This document shows, one piece after another, positions 1 through 6,745 of a stretch of 18,084 nt of DNA. A program made the position numbers and the translations under genes. Source of the DNA: Bacteroidetes bacterium ADurb.Bin302. Lineage in GTDB: Bacteria > Bacteroidota > Bacteroidia > Bacteroidales > Paludibacteraceae. Numbering within the stretch: position 1 is the stretch's first letter; every line of letters starts with the position of its first letter. Below the pieces are notes generated by a model that saw only the letters and a list, made by a program, of their open reading frames with translations, was not told the DNA's origin and made no database searches. The DNA is taken from assembly GCA_002069025.1 (NCBI GenBank), contig MWBK01000127.1, positions 1 to 18,084 on the forward strand, given 5' to 3'.

Positions 1-97
1 CGAATTGTTCATCTCTCGAAAGTTTTGCAGAGCTTACATCTTCATAAATATAGTGTGTTTCTTTTCCTGTTAGGTAGGGTTTATTAAAGGGGATCAT
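1..97 (-). CDS. wecE: WecE/RffA-like sugar aminotransferase, N-terminal part (runs off left edge)
   Basis: Reading the minus strand from an ATG at 95-97 gives 32 uninterrupted codons to the window edge, starting MIPFNKPYLTGKETHYIY and continuing with an AKLSRDEQF segment. This opening is characteristic of dTDP-4-amino-4,6-dideoxygalactose transaminases (WecE/RffA), PLP enzymes of the DegT/DnrJ/EryC1 family that aminate dTDP-4-keto-6-deoxyglucose to dTDP-Fuc4N. The PLP lysine lies outside the window and cannot be checked. The gene starts 65 bp after the stop of the WecD-like gene, on the same strand. WecD-type enzymes acetylate the product of WecE, so the pairing supports the call. The identification rests on only 32 residues plus context; another DegT-family sugar aminotransferase is possible. 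Confidence 0.75.
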   Translation of the reverse strand, partial: MIPFNKPYLTGKETHYIYEDVSSAKLSRDEQF

Positions 98-162
98 TTA
101 TTAGTTTATTTTTTATTACTTTACCTAGTAAATCAATATAATTAACACTTAGTTTCGGTAAA

Positions 163-894
163 TTAATCGACCCAAAGATGCATCGTAATCTCAGATTTAA
201 TAATTTTAAATCCCAAATCGATATATGTACCATTTACAGGATAATTTGTATTTAAAACATTTGTCCTCACACTTTTAAGGTCTAAATCTCTCGCCATTTT
301 CAGCCCCTCAAAGTTAATTGCCTGAAAAACACCTAATTTACGAAAATCCGGATTTACTGCACCTAGACTTGCAAATGTATAATTTTCATTTATGAAGTGT
401 TTGAATGCTAAATAACCTGCAATTTTATTATCCTTTTCTGCGACAATTACTTTATCTGCAAAAGTTTTATTCAAGCAACAGTTTTTTGCCCAGTCCAAAT
501 ATACTTCAAGACACTTTACTCTATCTAATTTATTATCATTAAAATAATGTCCATAATTATTGAATGAGTGCCTGGTAATTTCAATGATTTGAGGCAAATC
601 ATTCTCAACAAATTCTCTTAAAATTAGATTATTCTTATTATAATATTTAATTTCATTGTCTTCTTTGAAGACATAATTATATATTAACTGAACATCTTTT
701 ACAATAAATCCAATTTTTTCTAAAATATTGATAATTTAAATATCAGAGGCATCAACTCTGATTATTATCATCTTAACATCTACCTCTTTCAATTTATCAA
801 TTAACAAAGCTGTATCTTCATTAAACAAATTCAATTTTGCAATTTTAAATCCAAATCTTTGCGTATCTAGTTGACTTATATATTCATCAATCAT
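163..894 (-). pseudogene. wecD: WecD-like GNAT acetyltransferase interrupted by one in-frame stop
   Basis: An ATG at 892-894 overlaps the TGA of the upstream glycosyltransferase in an ATGA. From it the frame reads MIDEYISQLDTQRFGFKIAK and continues for 52 codons to a TAA at 736-738. The same frame then stays open for 190 further codons to a TAA at 163-165, so the gene would be 243 codons with one nonsense codon at position 53. The downstream part carries a GNAT fold: an acetyl-CoA loop (RKLGVF, about residues 185-190) and an ARDLDL helix. Its layout resembles dTDP-fucosamine acetyltransferases (WecD/RffC), and a WecE-like gene follows. A C-terminal piece of about 144 residues could start at a TTG at 595-597, but that start lies mid-protein and the same-frame sequence before it is coding-like. 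A sequencing error, recent inactivation or stop readthrough would each explain the pattern. Confidence 0.8.
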
Positions 895-1832
895 TGTTTA
901 TTTATATTTATTTTATTTGACACTATAAATAACTGTCTTTCTTTAACCTGATCAAATATTTTTCCAATATAAAGACCTACAATACCCATTACAAAAAGTA
1001 AAAGGCCACCAACAAACCAAATGGAAAATACTGTTGTAGTGAATCCCTCCACTTTAATTATTCCTGCAAAATGGGCAAAGATATTGTACAAAGCTAATAA
1101 AAATGACAGTATAGAAATAAAAAAACCAAGTTTTACAGTCATTTTTAAAGGTTTATTACTATTAGAAAGTATTACATCCGTGGTTAAACGAATTAATTTT
1201 GAAAAAGTGTAAGTAGTTTTACCTTCAAATCGTTCGGCATGTTTTACGTCAAGTGTAGTACGTTTAAAACCCAGATACTGAACCAAGGATGGAAACGATC
1301 GGGCAGTTTCTCTCATGTTATTATATTCACTGATAACTTTTTGTTGAAATATCCCAAAGTTGGCAATAGAGCTATCTGTTTTTATTCCGCTTAAGTATGA
1401 GTAAATTCCATGAAAAAGTTTTGAAGACATTTTCTTATAAAAAGAATCCTTTCGTTCTGATCTTCGGGCAAACACAATTTCCCATCCTTCCTGAGCCTTT
1501 CTGTAAAGATTCGGTATTTCATCCGGCCTGTCCTGCAGGTCACAATCCATTACCACTACCCATTCGCCTTTAGCATAATTAAGTCCGGCAGTAATGGCAT
1601 AATGCTGTCCGAAATTGCGGCTCAGGTTTATTCCCTTTACACGTTTATCTTCGGCACAAACCTTTACAATTCGGTCCCAAGAAGCATCGGGCGAAGCATC
1701 ATTTACAAGAATTATCTCGTAATCGTGCGTAATCAGTTGAAGTTGTTCATGCAGCTGACGCACTAATTCTTCTACAATATTCTCGGTACGATAAACTGGT
1801 GATACGACAGACAGAATAATATTATTTAACAT
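891..1832 (-). CDS. Membrane-anchored GT2 glycosyltransferase (DPM1/ArnC/GtrB type)
   Basis: A 313-residue family 2 glycosyltransferase, predicted to move a sugar from a nucleotide donor to undecaprenyl phosphate at the inner face of the cytoplasmic membrane. The N-terminal GT-A domain shows the SVVSPVYRTE start, VNDASPD at about 43-49, and the metal-binding DCDLQD at 96-101. An FGQHYAITAG segment typical of this subfamily sits between them. Two transmembrane helices follow at about 235-255 and 266-290, with a short basic tail, which is the GtrB/ArnC arrangement. It starts 28 bp after the EamA-type gene, and its TGA overlaps the start of the WecD-like gene (ATGA), so translational coupling is likely. 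The sugar is unknown; the WecE/WecD neighbours make an aminodeoxyhexose plausible (inference). Confidence 0.9.
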   Translation of the reverse strand: MLNNIILSVVSPVYRTENIVEELVRQLHEQLQLITHDYEIILVNDASPDASWDRIVKVCAEDKRVKGINLSRNFGQHYAITAGLNYAKGEWVVVMDCDLQDRPDEIPNLYRKAQEGWEIVFARRSERKDSFYKKMSSKLFHGIYSYLSGIKTDSSIANFGIFQQKVISEYNNMRETARSFPSLVQYLGFKRTTLDVKHAERFEGKTTYTFSKLIRLTTDVILSNSNKPLKMTVKLGFFISILSFLLALYNIFAHFAGIIKVEGFTTTVFSIWFVGGLLLFVMGIVGLYIGKIFDQVKERQLFIVSNKININKQ

Positions 1833-1860
1833 TTTATTATTTATGTATAATTGTTTTCAT

Positions 1861-2241
1861 TTATAATTTCACTGTAATAATCACACCAATAATTATTAAC
1901 GCTAATCCAATTACTTTTCCCCATGTAAATGTTTCACCTAACAACCATATTCCTAATAAAAAAACAATAGCAGGAGCCAAGCTCATAAATGGATAGGCTT
2001 CTGTAATCTGAAACTTAGTCATCGCTGCCATCCAAAACAAGGAAGCAATAAACGCAGATGCAAAACCTGAAAAAATGAATGGATCCAATAAAAATTTAGT
2101 ATAAGAAACCACCATATCCCATAATCCCGTTGATGGCATACTCCAATTCAACTTCATGATTCTCCACTTAAGAATCATTTGACCATACACTGTAAAAAAA
2201 AGTGTTGCAAATATGTAAAAATAGTGCATAATAATTTTCAT
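1861..2241 (-). CDS. Small EamA/ArnE-like 4-TM membrane protein, possible lipid-linked sugar flippase
   Basis: A 126-residue, very hydrophobic protein with four predicted transmembrane helices at about 5-25, 55-75, 84-102 and 107-124. The ITEAYPFMSLAP segment before helix 3 and LLGETFTWGKVIG between helices 3 and 4 are typical of half-size EamA/SMR-superfamily proteins such as ArnE/ArnF. In the arabinosamine pathway, ArnE/ArnF flip undecaprenyl-linked sugar across the inner membrane. It sits directly upstream of an ArnC/GtrB-type glycosyltransferase, so a charge-and-flip pair for one lipid-linked sugar is a reasonable inference. Half-size members usually work as dimers. No second partner gene is visible in this window, so a homodimer or a distant partner would be needed. 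A multidrug-export role is possible but less likely here. Confidence 0.8.
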   Translation of the reverse strand: MKIIMHYFYIFATLFFTVYGQMILKWRIMKLNWSMPSTGLWDMVVSYTKFLLDPFIFSGFASAFIASLFWMAAMTKFQITEAYPFMSLAPAIVFLLGIWLLGETFTWGKVIGLALIIIGVIITVKL

Positions 2242-2342
2242 TTTTGTATCAAATTAGCACAAATCAAGCAAAAAATATTATTTAACCCAATGTGAAAATA
2301 TGACCTAAAGATGTAAAGGTACTTTTTTTCAGTATATTTTGT

Positions 2343-3452
2343 TCATATTTTAAATCGTTTTTCGGCTTGATAAATAAAATATCCGCTTCTATCCGCACTG
2401 CACTGAATATTATGTAGTTCAGAATCTGTAATTTCCGTCTCAACAATCTCGCTGTATTTTCCTGAATTTTGAATGATTGGCAACAAATGTTCAGTCTCTT
2501 TACATAAGAAATAAACTCCCGAACATTTTTTATTATTTAAATTTGGCATTTCAAAGCTGCCTAAAGCAATTTCAATTACACCTTTTACAAAATCGTACCC
2601 TGTTGAAAGTCTTACTAAATCAGAACCAATAAAATCACCACCCATACGCGCTCCCACCTCAATAGCATAAACATGCCCATTCTGTGTTATTTTAAATTCC
2701 GAATGACTGGCTCCATAATTGATATTTAACGCTGAAAGTGCTTTTAAAGTTTCCTTTTTAACTTTCTCTTGAATATCATCGCTGAGATTAGAAGGCTGAT
2801 GATGTTCCAACTCCACAAAATAAGGTTCATTCGTAGTTACTTTATCTGTAATTGCTAAAATATAATGTTGACCTTGCCAAGAAATGGTTTCTACACTCAC
2901 TTCAACACCCGAGATAAATTCTTCAATTATAGCTTGATGCGTGAAAGACTCTTTTCGCGCTCTATTTACAGCCTCTTTCAATTCGCCTAAAGATTCAATT
3001 TTCATCACCCCCCTACTTCCCGAACGATCTGTTGGTTTAACTATTAACGGAAATCTAAAACCTTCAACAGAATAATTACTTTCAGCAACTAAAAACTGAG
3101 GACAAGAGACATTATTCTGAATAAACCGTTTTCGCATTTCGTATTTATTGGTTGCTGACAATGCATCACTGTAATTGTTAGCAATTAAATTCATTTTTTC
3201 AGCCACAAAACACACAGTTGGTACTGCAGCATCTGAGGCAATAGATGTTATCCCATCAATATTAATATTTTTACAAATATCGAGAATTATTTCTTTATCA
3301 AGAATCGATATAGGATAAAAAAAATCACATATTTCTTTGCAAACTGCTCCTTCTTCCCATGCAAAACAATGTGTTTCTAATCCCATTTCTTTAGCTTTTA
3401 AAACCAAAGGTTCTTGTAAGTAGCCGGCTCCTATAATTGCAAGTTTTTTCAT
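2343..3452 (-). CDS. ATP-grasp domain ligase of a surface-polysaccharide cluster
   Basis: A 369-residue ATP-grasp protein of the PurK/carbamoyl-phosphate-synthase-like group, which couples ATP hydrolysis to joining a carboxylate with an amine or similar nucleophile. The N-terminal pre-ATP-grasp domain opens MKKLAIIGAGYLQEP. The grasp fold follows, with FPLIVKPTDRSGSRGVM (nucleotide-binding Lys139 and a glycine-rich loop), IIEEFISGVEVSVE at about 175-188, and the metal-binding AIEVGARMGGDF at about 263-274 containing Glu265. The substrate cannot be told from sequence. Genes of this type in O-antigen and capsule clusters may attach amino acids or other acyl groups to sugars, and that is only inferred from context. 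It lies 71 bp after ugd and about 100 bp before the EamA gene, looser spacing than the upstream part of the operon. Confidence 0.85.
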   Translation of the reverse strand: MKKLAIIGAGYLQEPLVLKAKEMGLETHCFAWEEGAVCKEICDFFYPISILDKEIILDICKNINIDGITSIASDAAVPTVCFVAEKMNLIANNYSDALSATNKYEMRKRFIQNNVSCPQFLVAESNYSVEGFRFPLIVKPTDRSGSRGVMKIESLGELKEAVNRARKESFTHQAIIEEFISGVEVSVETISWQGQHYILAITDKVTTNEPYFVELEHHQPSNLSDDIQEKVKKETLKALSALNINYGASHSEFKITQNGHVYAIEVGARMGGDFIGSDLVRLSTGYDFVKGVIEIALGSFEMPNLNNKKCSGVYFLCKETEHLLPIIQNSGKYSEIVETEITDSELHNIQCSADRSGYFIYQAEKRFKI

Positions 3453-3523
3453 TAAAATATATTACCATATATCTAAAACACTACCTTTCTGCACGCATTG
3501 GATTCTGTATAAAATCTTGATTA

Positions 3524-4831
3524 CTATACCCCTATACCCTCGTAATAAAATCCGAGATTTTCTAATTCTTGCTTATCATAAATATTGCGACCATCAATTA
3601 TAATTGGCGTACGCATTGTTTTAAGCAATACCTGCCAACTTGGCAACCTGAATTCTTGCCATTCTGTTACCAAACAAATTGCATCAACATTTAATGCTGC
3701 ATCATATATATCGGAAGCAAATGTCAGGTTTTTGTCTGTGATGTTTATTTTCTTTACAACAGGATCGAATACCCTAAGCTTACAACCTGCTTCCAATAAC
3801 TTATTAATCAAAACTACTGATGGTGCCTCGCGCATGTCATCTGTATTTGGCTTAAATGTAAGCCCCCATATTGCGACTGCCTTATCATTCAAATTATTAT
3901 TAAACTTATTCGCAAGTTTCTGGTATAAGATAGACTTTTGATTATCATTAACCTCTTCAACAGCATTTAGCAATTGCATATTGTAGCCGTTTTGCTGTGC
4001 AGTTTTAATAAGAGCCTTTACATCCTTAGGGAAGCAAGAGCCACCGTATCCGCAACCTGCATACAAAAACTTACTACCAATACGAGGATCGCTACCTATG
4101 CCTCGTCTTACATTGTTTATATCAGCCCCTACCAATTCACAAAGATTTGCAATATCGTTCATAAAACTAATACGAGTAGCCAACATCGAATTTGCAGCAT
4201 ATTTAGTCATTTCGGCTGATGGTATATCCATAAATATTACTCGGAAATTATTTAGTAGGAATGGTTTATAAAGCCTGCTCATAATCTCCTTTGCAGTATC
4301 ACTCTCTACGCCAACAACTACTCTGTCGGGGCTCATAAAATCTTTAATTGCAGCGCCCTCCTTTAAAAATTCGGGGTTGGAAGCAACATCGAATGTAAGT
4401 TTTGAATTACGTTTATCTAATTCTGCTTGTATAGCTTGCCTTACTTTTTTTGATGTGCCAACTGGTACTGTACTTTTTGTAACAAGCAATATGTGCTTGT
4501 TCATATTTTTACCTACAGTGCGTGCTACTTCTAATACATATTTAAGATCTGCACTGCCGTCTTCATCAGGTGGAGTACCTACAGCACTGAATACTACTTC
4601 TACTGTATTCAGCACCTCTGTTAAATCTGTAGTAAAACTTAGTCGACCGGCAGATACATTTCTTAGTACTATTTCTTCTAATCCCGGTTCAAATATGGGT
4701 ATTTCGCCTTGCTTTAAAGCATTGATTTTATTTGCATCAACATCAACACAAGTAACGTTTGTACCCATTTCGGCAAAACAAGCACCACTTACCAAACCTA
4801 CATATCCTGTACCTACTATTGCTATGTTCAT
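3524..4831 (-). CDS. ugd: UDP-glucose 6-dehydrogenase
   Basis: A 435-residue UDP-glucose dehydrogenase that makes UDP-glucuronate with two NAD+ per turn in the cytoplasm. The Rossmann motif GTGYVG is at 7-12 and the acidic DVD at 30-32. The middle domain has FLKEGAAIKDFMSPDR, EMTKYAANS (Lys210 and Asn214) and the catalytic cysteine Cys266 in GGSCFPKD. The C-terminal domain carries the WGLTFKPNTDDMREAPS signature. Length and motif order match the family. The product could enter the exported polysaccharide or be a precursor for other uronic or pentose sugars. Its ATG lies only 9 bp from the degenerate edge of the left heptamer array (25 bp from the clean array), so its upstream context has been replaced by the repeat/S23 insertion and expression probably depends on transcription through it. 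Confidence 0.96.
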   Translation of the reverse strand: MNIAIVGTGYVGLVSGACFAEMGTNVTCVDVDANKINALKQGEIPIFEPGLEEIVLRNVSAGRLSFTTDLTEVLNTVEVVFSAVGTPPDEDGSADLKYVLEVARTVGKNMNKHILLVTKSTVPVGTSKKVRQAIQAELDKRNSKLTFDVASNPEFLKEGAAIKDFMSPDRVVVGVESDTAKEIMSRLYKPFLLNNFRVIFMDIPSAEMTKYAANSMLATRISFMNDIANLCELVGADINNVRRGIGSDPRIGSKFLYAGCGYGGSCFPKDVKALIKTAQQNGYNMQLLNAVEEVNDNQKSILYQKLANKFNNNLNDKAVAIWGLTFKPNTDDMREAPSVVLINKLLEAGCKLRVFDPVVKKINITDKNLTFASDIYDAALNVDAICLVTEWQEFRLPSWQVLLKTMRTPIIIDGRNIYDKQELENLGFYYEGIGV

Positions 4832-4840
4832 ATTTTATCG

Positions 4841-4968
4841 TGTAATTGTGTAATCGTTTAATGTTTAATGTGTAATGTGTAATGTGTAATGTGTAATGTG
4901 TAATGTGTAATGTGTAATGTGTAATGTGTAATGTTTAATGTGTAATGTGTAATGTGTAATGTGTAATG
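4841..4968. repeat. Left heptamer tandem array (TGTAATG)n, inverted partner of the right array
   Basis: Sixteen exact-length 7-bp units occupy 4857-4968. Thirteen read TGTAATG and three read TTTAATG (at 4857, 4864 and 4934). Two degenerate 8-bp copies (TGTAATTG, TGTAATCG) precede them at 4841-4856. The array starts 9 bp upstream of the ugd start codon and ends 1 bp before the TAA of the S23 gene (4970-4972). In the operon's sense strand it reads CATTACA and has no stop in any frame. The units run opposite to those at 5351-5469, so the two arrays are inverted repeats about 380 bp apart. Confidence 0.97.
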
Positions 4969-4969
4969 T

Positions 4970-5350
4970 TTATTTTGTTGTGCTGCGTTTTATGTAACTG
5001 CGTTTCAGTGCACATAATTTATTTGCTATTTTGTCTATATAATTTTGTTGTAATTCGTCTATTTGAATTTTAGTAATATAACTTAAATCCATTGCAACTT
5101 GAAATTGACAAAAGGTTTCAAGTAATGAGCCATAAGCAATTTCTATAAAACGTAACTTCTCTTTATCTGATTCACGAGAAGTACCCTCTACAATATTTGA
5201 TACAACAGAGACTGCAGCTCTTTGTAATTGTGTACATAAAGCATAACGTTCTTTATCAGGGAACATCGCAGTCAAAATATAAACCTGACCAACATACGAC
5301 CGCGCATCTTTATAAACCTCTAAATGCTCAAAACTATACTGTTTCGCCAT
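4970..5350 (-). CDS. Four-helix-bundle protein, 23S rRNA intervening-sequence (S23/IVP) family
   Basis: A 126-residue protein starting at the ATG at 5348-5350 (MAKQYSFEHLEVY). A GTG two codons earlier (5354-5356) lies inside the repeat array and is a poor start. It matches the S23/IVP four-helix-bundle family: F-x-x-L-x-V-Y-x-x-A-R near the N terminus, then QLQRAAVSVVSNIVEG at about 42-57 (family pattern QL-RA--S---NI-EG), then RFIEIAYGSLLE at about 67-78. The family is known from ORFs inside intervening sequences of bacterial 23S rRNA and is related to the accessory protein Avd of diversity-generating retroelements. Its molecular function is unsettled; a nucleic-acid-binding role is plausible. 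Here no rRNA, reverse transcriptase or variable repeat is nearby. The coding sequence touches a heptamer array at each end, so 5' and 3' untranslated sequence are all repeat. It shares no pathway role with the flanking sugar-dehydrogenase genes. Confidence 0.9.
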   Translation of the reverse strand: MAKQYSFEHLEVYKDARSYVGQVYILTAMFPDKERYALCTQLQRAAVSVVSNIVEGTSRESDKEKLRFIEIAYGSLLETFCQFQVAMDLSYITKIQIDELQQNYIDKIANKLCALKRSYIKRSTTK

Positions 5351-5469
5351 ACACACTACACATTACACACTACACATTACACACTACACATTACACATTA
5401 CACACTACACATTACACACTACACATTACACACTACACATTACACACTACACACTACACATTACCCACT
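5351..5469. repeat. Right heptamer tandem array (ACACATT/ACACACT)n, inverted relative to left array
   Basis: Seventeen contiguous 7-bp units: eight ACACACT, eight ACACATT and one ACCCACT (5463-5469). The two main forms alternate for most of the array. In the operon's sense strand the units are TGTAATG and TGTAGTG, so each contains an overlapping stop/start (TAATG or TAGTG). The array begins directly at the ATG of the S23 gene. Its other end supplies the TAG stop (5468-5470) of the upstream dehydrogenase. TTTAATG, the variant in the left array, is absent here, and TGTAGTG is absent there, so the two arrays have diverged separately. Confidence 0.97.
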
Positions 5470-6733
5470 ACAACCTCACAAACGCTTTAACATCGTATAT
5501 TACAGCTCCTTGATCTTTATATTTTTTAAAATCAAAATTCAGAAATTCATCATGAGATACAGCAGCTATAATAGCCTGATATTTTTTAGCGGGATTAATG
5601 CCATCCAACAAATCGATGCCGAATTCTTCTTTTACAGCATGTTTATCTGCCATTGGATCATAAATATCTACATTAACTCCAAAATCGAGTAATTCTTTAT
5701 AAATATCAATCACCTTGGTATTGCGCATATCGGGGCAATTTTCTTTAAATGTTATTCCTAGAATTAATACATTGGAATTTTTAATTTTATGGTCAGCTTG
5801 TATCATCAATTTAAGTGTGCGTTGAGCTATAAATTGAGCTATATTATTGTTTACTCTACGACCTGATAATATTACTTCGGGTTCGTAGCCTAATGATTTT
5901 GCCTTGTGAGCCAAATAATATGGATCTACACTTATACAATGTCCGCCAACCAAGCCCGGACGGTATTTTCGGAAATTCCATTTTGTACCAGCAGCTTCAA
6001 TTACATCATTGGTATCAATACCTATACGATCAAAAATAAGAGCCAATTCGTTCATAAACGAAATATTTATATCGCGTTGGGTATTTTCAATTGCTTTTGC
6101 TGCTTCTGCAACCTTCATACTAGGTGCTTTATGTGTACCTGCAGTAATAACTGAACGATACAAATCGTCAACTATATCGGCTATTTCAGGAGTAGAACCT
6201 GAGGTTATTTTCTTAATTGTAGTAAGGGTATTTTCTTTATCTCCGGGATTTATACGCTCAGGAGAATATCCGCAGAAAAAATCCTGATTAAACTTAAGAC
6301 CTGATTGCTTTTCGAGTACAGGTACACAATCGTCTTCAGTACAACCGGGATATACTGTAGATTCGTAAATTACAATATCGCCTTTTTTCAAAACCTGACC
6401 CAACATTGCTGATGACTTAAGTAATGGAGTAAGGTCTGGATTATTAAATTCATCAATAGGAGTTGGTACCGATACTATAAATGTATTAAAATCTTTTAAT
6501 TTTTCGGGATAACAAGCAAAACTTAAGCCTATTCCACTATCCGATTGATATAAATCGGTAGCTTCTTTCATGGCTTTTAAGTTGGCTTCGAGAGTATGGT
6601 CCTTACCTTCTTGTAATTCTGCTATACGAGCTGCATTTATATCAAAGCCTAAGACTCTATATTTTTTACCGAACTCGATGGCTAATGGTAAGCCTACATA
6701 ACCTAAACCGATTATCGCAATTTTTCGTTCCAT
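5468..6733 (-). CDS. UDP-N-acetylhexosamine 6-dehydrogenase (TviB/WbpO/CapL type)
   Basis: A 421-residue nucleotide-sugar dehydrogenase predicted to oxidise UDP-GalNAc or UDP-GlcNAc at C6 to the uronic acid, giving a charged sugar for surface polysaccharide. The Rossmann loop GLGYVGLP is at 9-16. IYESTVYPGCTEDDCVPVLE at about 122-141 is the segment that places it with TviB/WbpO/CapL rather than with UDP-glucose dehydrogenases. The catalytic Cys266 is in GGHCISVDPYYL, and the C-terminal domain has LGITFKENCPDMRNTK. It starts 12 bp after the Wzc-like gene. Its stop codon TAG is formed by the edge of the heptamer array, and the tail after DVK is only five residues long. The insertion may therefore have replaced the native C terminus; this is inference, as the catalytic parts are intact. 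GalNAc versus GlcNAc specificity cannot be told. Confidence 0.92.
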   Translation of the reverse strand: MERKIAIIGLGYVGLPLAIEFGKKYRVLGFDINAARIAELQEGKDHTLEANLKAMKEATDLYQSDSGIGLSFACYPEKLKDFNTFIVSVPTPIDEFNNPDLTPLLKSSAMLGQVLKKGDIVIYESTVYPGCTEDDCVPVLEKQSGLKFNQDFFCGYSPERINPGDKENTLTTIKKITSGSTPEIADIVDDLYRSVITAGTHKAPSMKVAEAAKAIENTQRDINISFMNELALIFDRIGIDTNDVIEAAGTKWNFRKYRPGLVGGHCISVDPYYLAHKAKSLGYEPEVILSGRRVNNNIAQFIAQRTLKLMIQADHKIKNSNVLILGITFKENCPDMRNTKVIDIYKELLDFGVNVDIYDPMADKHAVKEEFGIDLLDGINPAKKYQAIIAAVSHDEFLNFDFKKYKDQGAVIYDVKAFVRL

Positions 6734-6745
6734 AAATTTTAATAT

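Larger units (their letters stand above)
4841..5469. mobile_element. Candidate S23 cassette: IVP gene bounded by inverted heptamer arrays
   Basis: The S23 gene and its two arrays form a compact unit of about 630 bp with terminal inverted repeats and no other content. It fills the whole junction between the TviB-like gene and ugd. Removing it would leave about 9-25 bp between those genes, like the 12-13 bp spacers at the two preceding junctions of the operon, so it looks inserted. I see no transposase, integrase or clear target-site duplication, so calling it mobile is inference. Known 23S rRNA intervening sequences also combine an S23 ORF with a base-paired stem, but they interrupt rRNA rather than an mRNA spacer. 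Confidence 0.55.

Noticed and set aside
163..597. Stand-alone 144-residue GNAT protein starting at TTG 597
   Set aside because: The same frame continues upstream with family-like sequence to an ATG coupled to the previous gene, interrupted only by one TAA. It is better read as the C-terminal part of a broken WecD-like gene.
1021..1212. Plus-strand 63-codon ORF inside the GT2 gene
   Set aside because: It is antisense to the conserved C-terminal membrane part of the glycosyltransferase and has no family features.
2242..2342. Promoter or terminator between the ATP-grasp and EamA genes
   Set aside because: Only near-matches to TAnnTTTG and a weak 4-bp ACCT/AGGT stem are present, not enough to call.
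4970..5356. Diversity-generating retroelement, because the S23 family is related to Avd
   Set aside because: No reverse transcriptase, template repeat or variable-repeat target gene is in the window.
5351..5356. GTG start for the S23 gene at 5354-5356
   Set aside because: It lies inside a repeat unit, and the ATG two codons later fits the family N terminus.
4857..5469. Possible CRISPR array
   Set aside because: The units are 7 bp, contiguous and without spacers. No cas gene is present. The two arrays are inverted relative to each other.
4841..5469. Insertion sequence with transposase
   Set aside because: The only ORF is the S23 protein, with no DDE, tyrosine or HUH motif, and I could not find a convincing target-site duplication at the edges.
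5197..5692. Two plus-strand ORFs of about 97 and 122 codons with a repeating HYTLHTT-like peptide
   Set aside because: They are translations of the heptamer array, which on this strand has no stops and gives a 21-base (7-residue) cycle. The rest of each frame is antisense to the S23 or TviB-like genes and matches no family.
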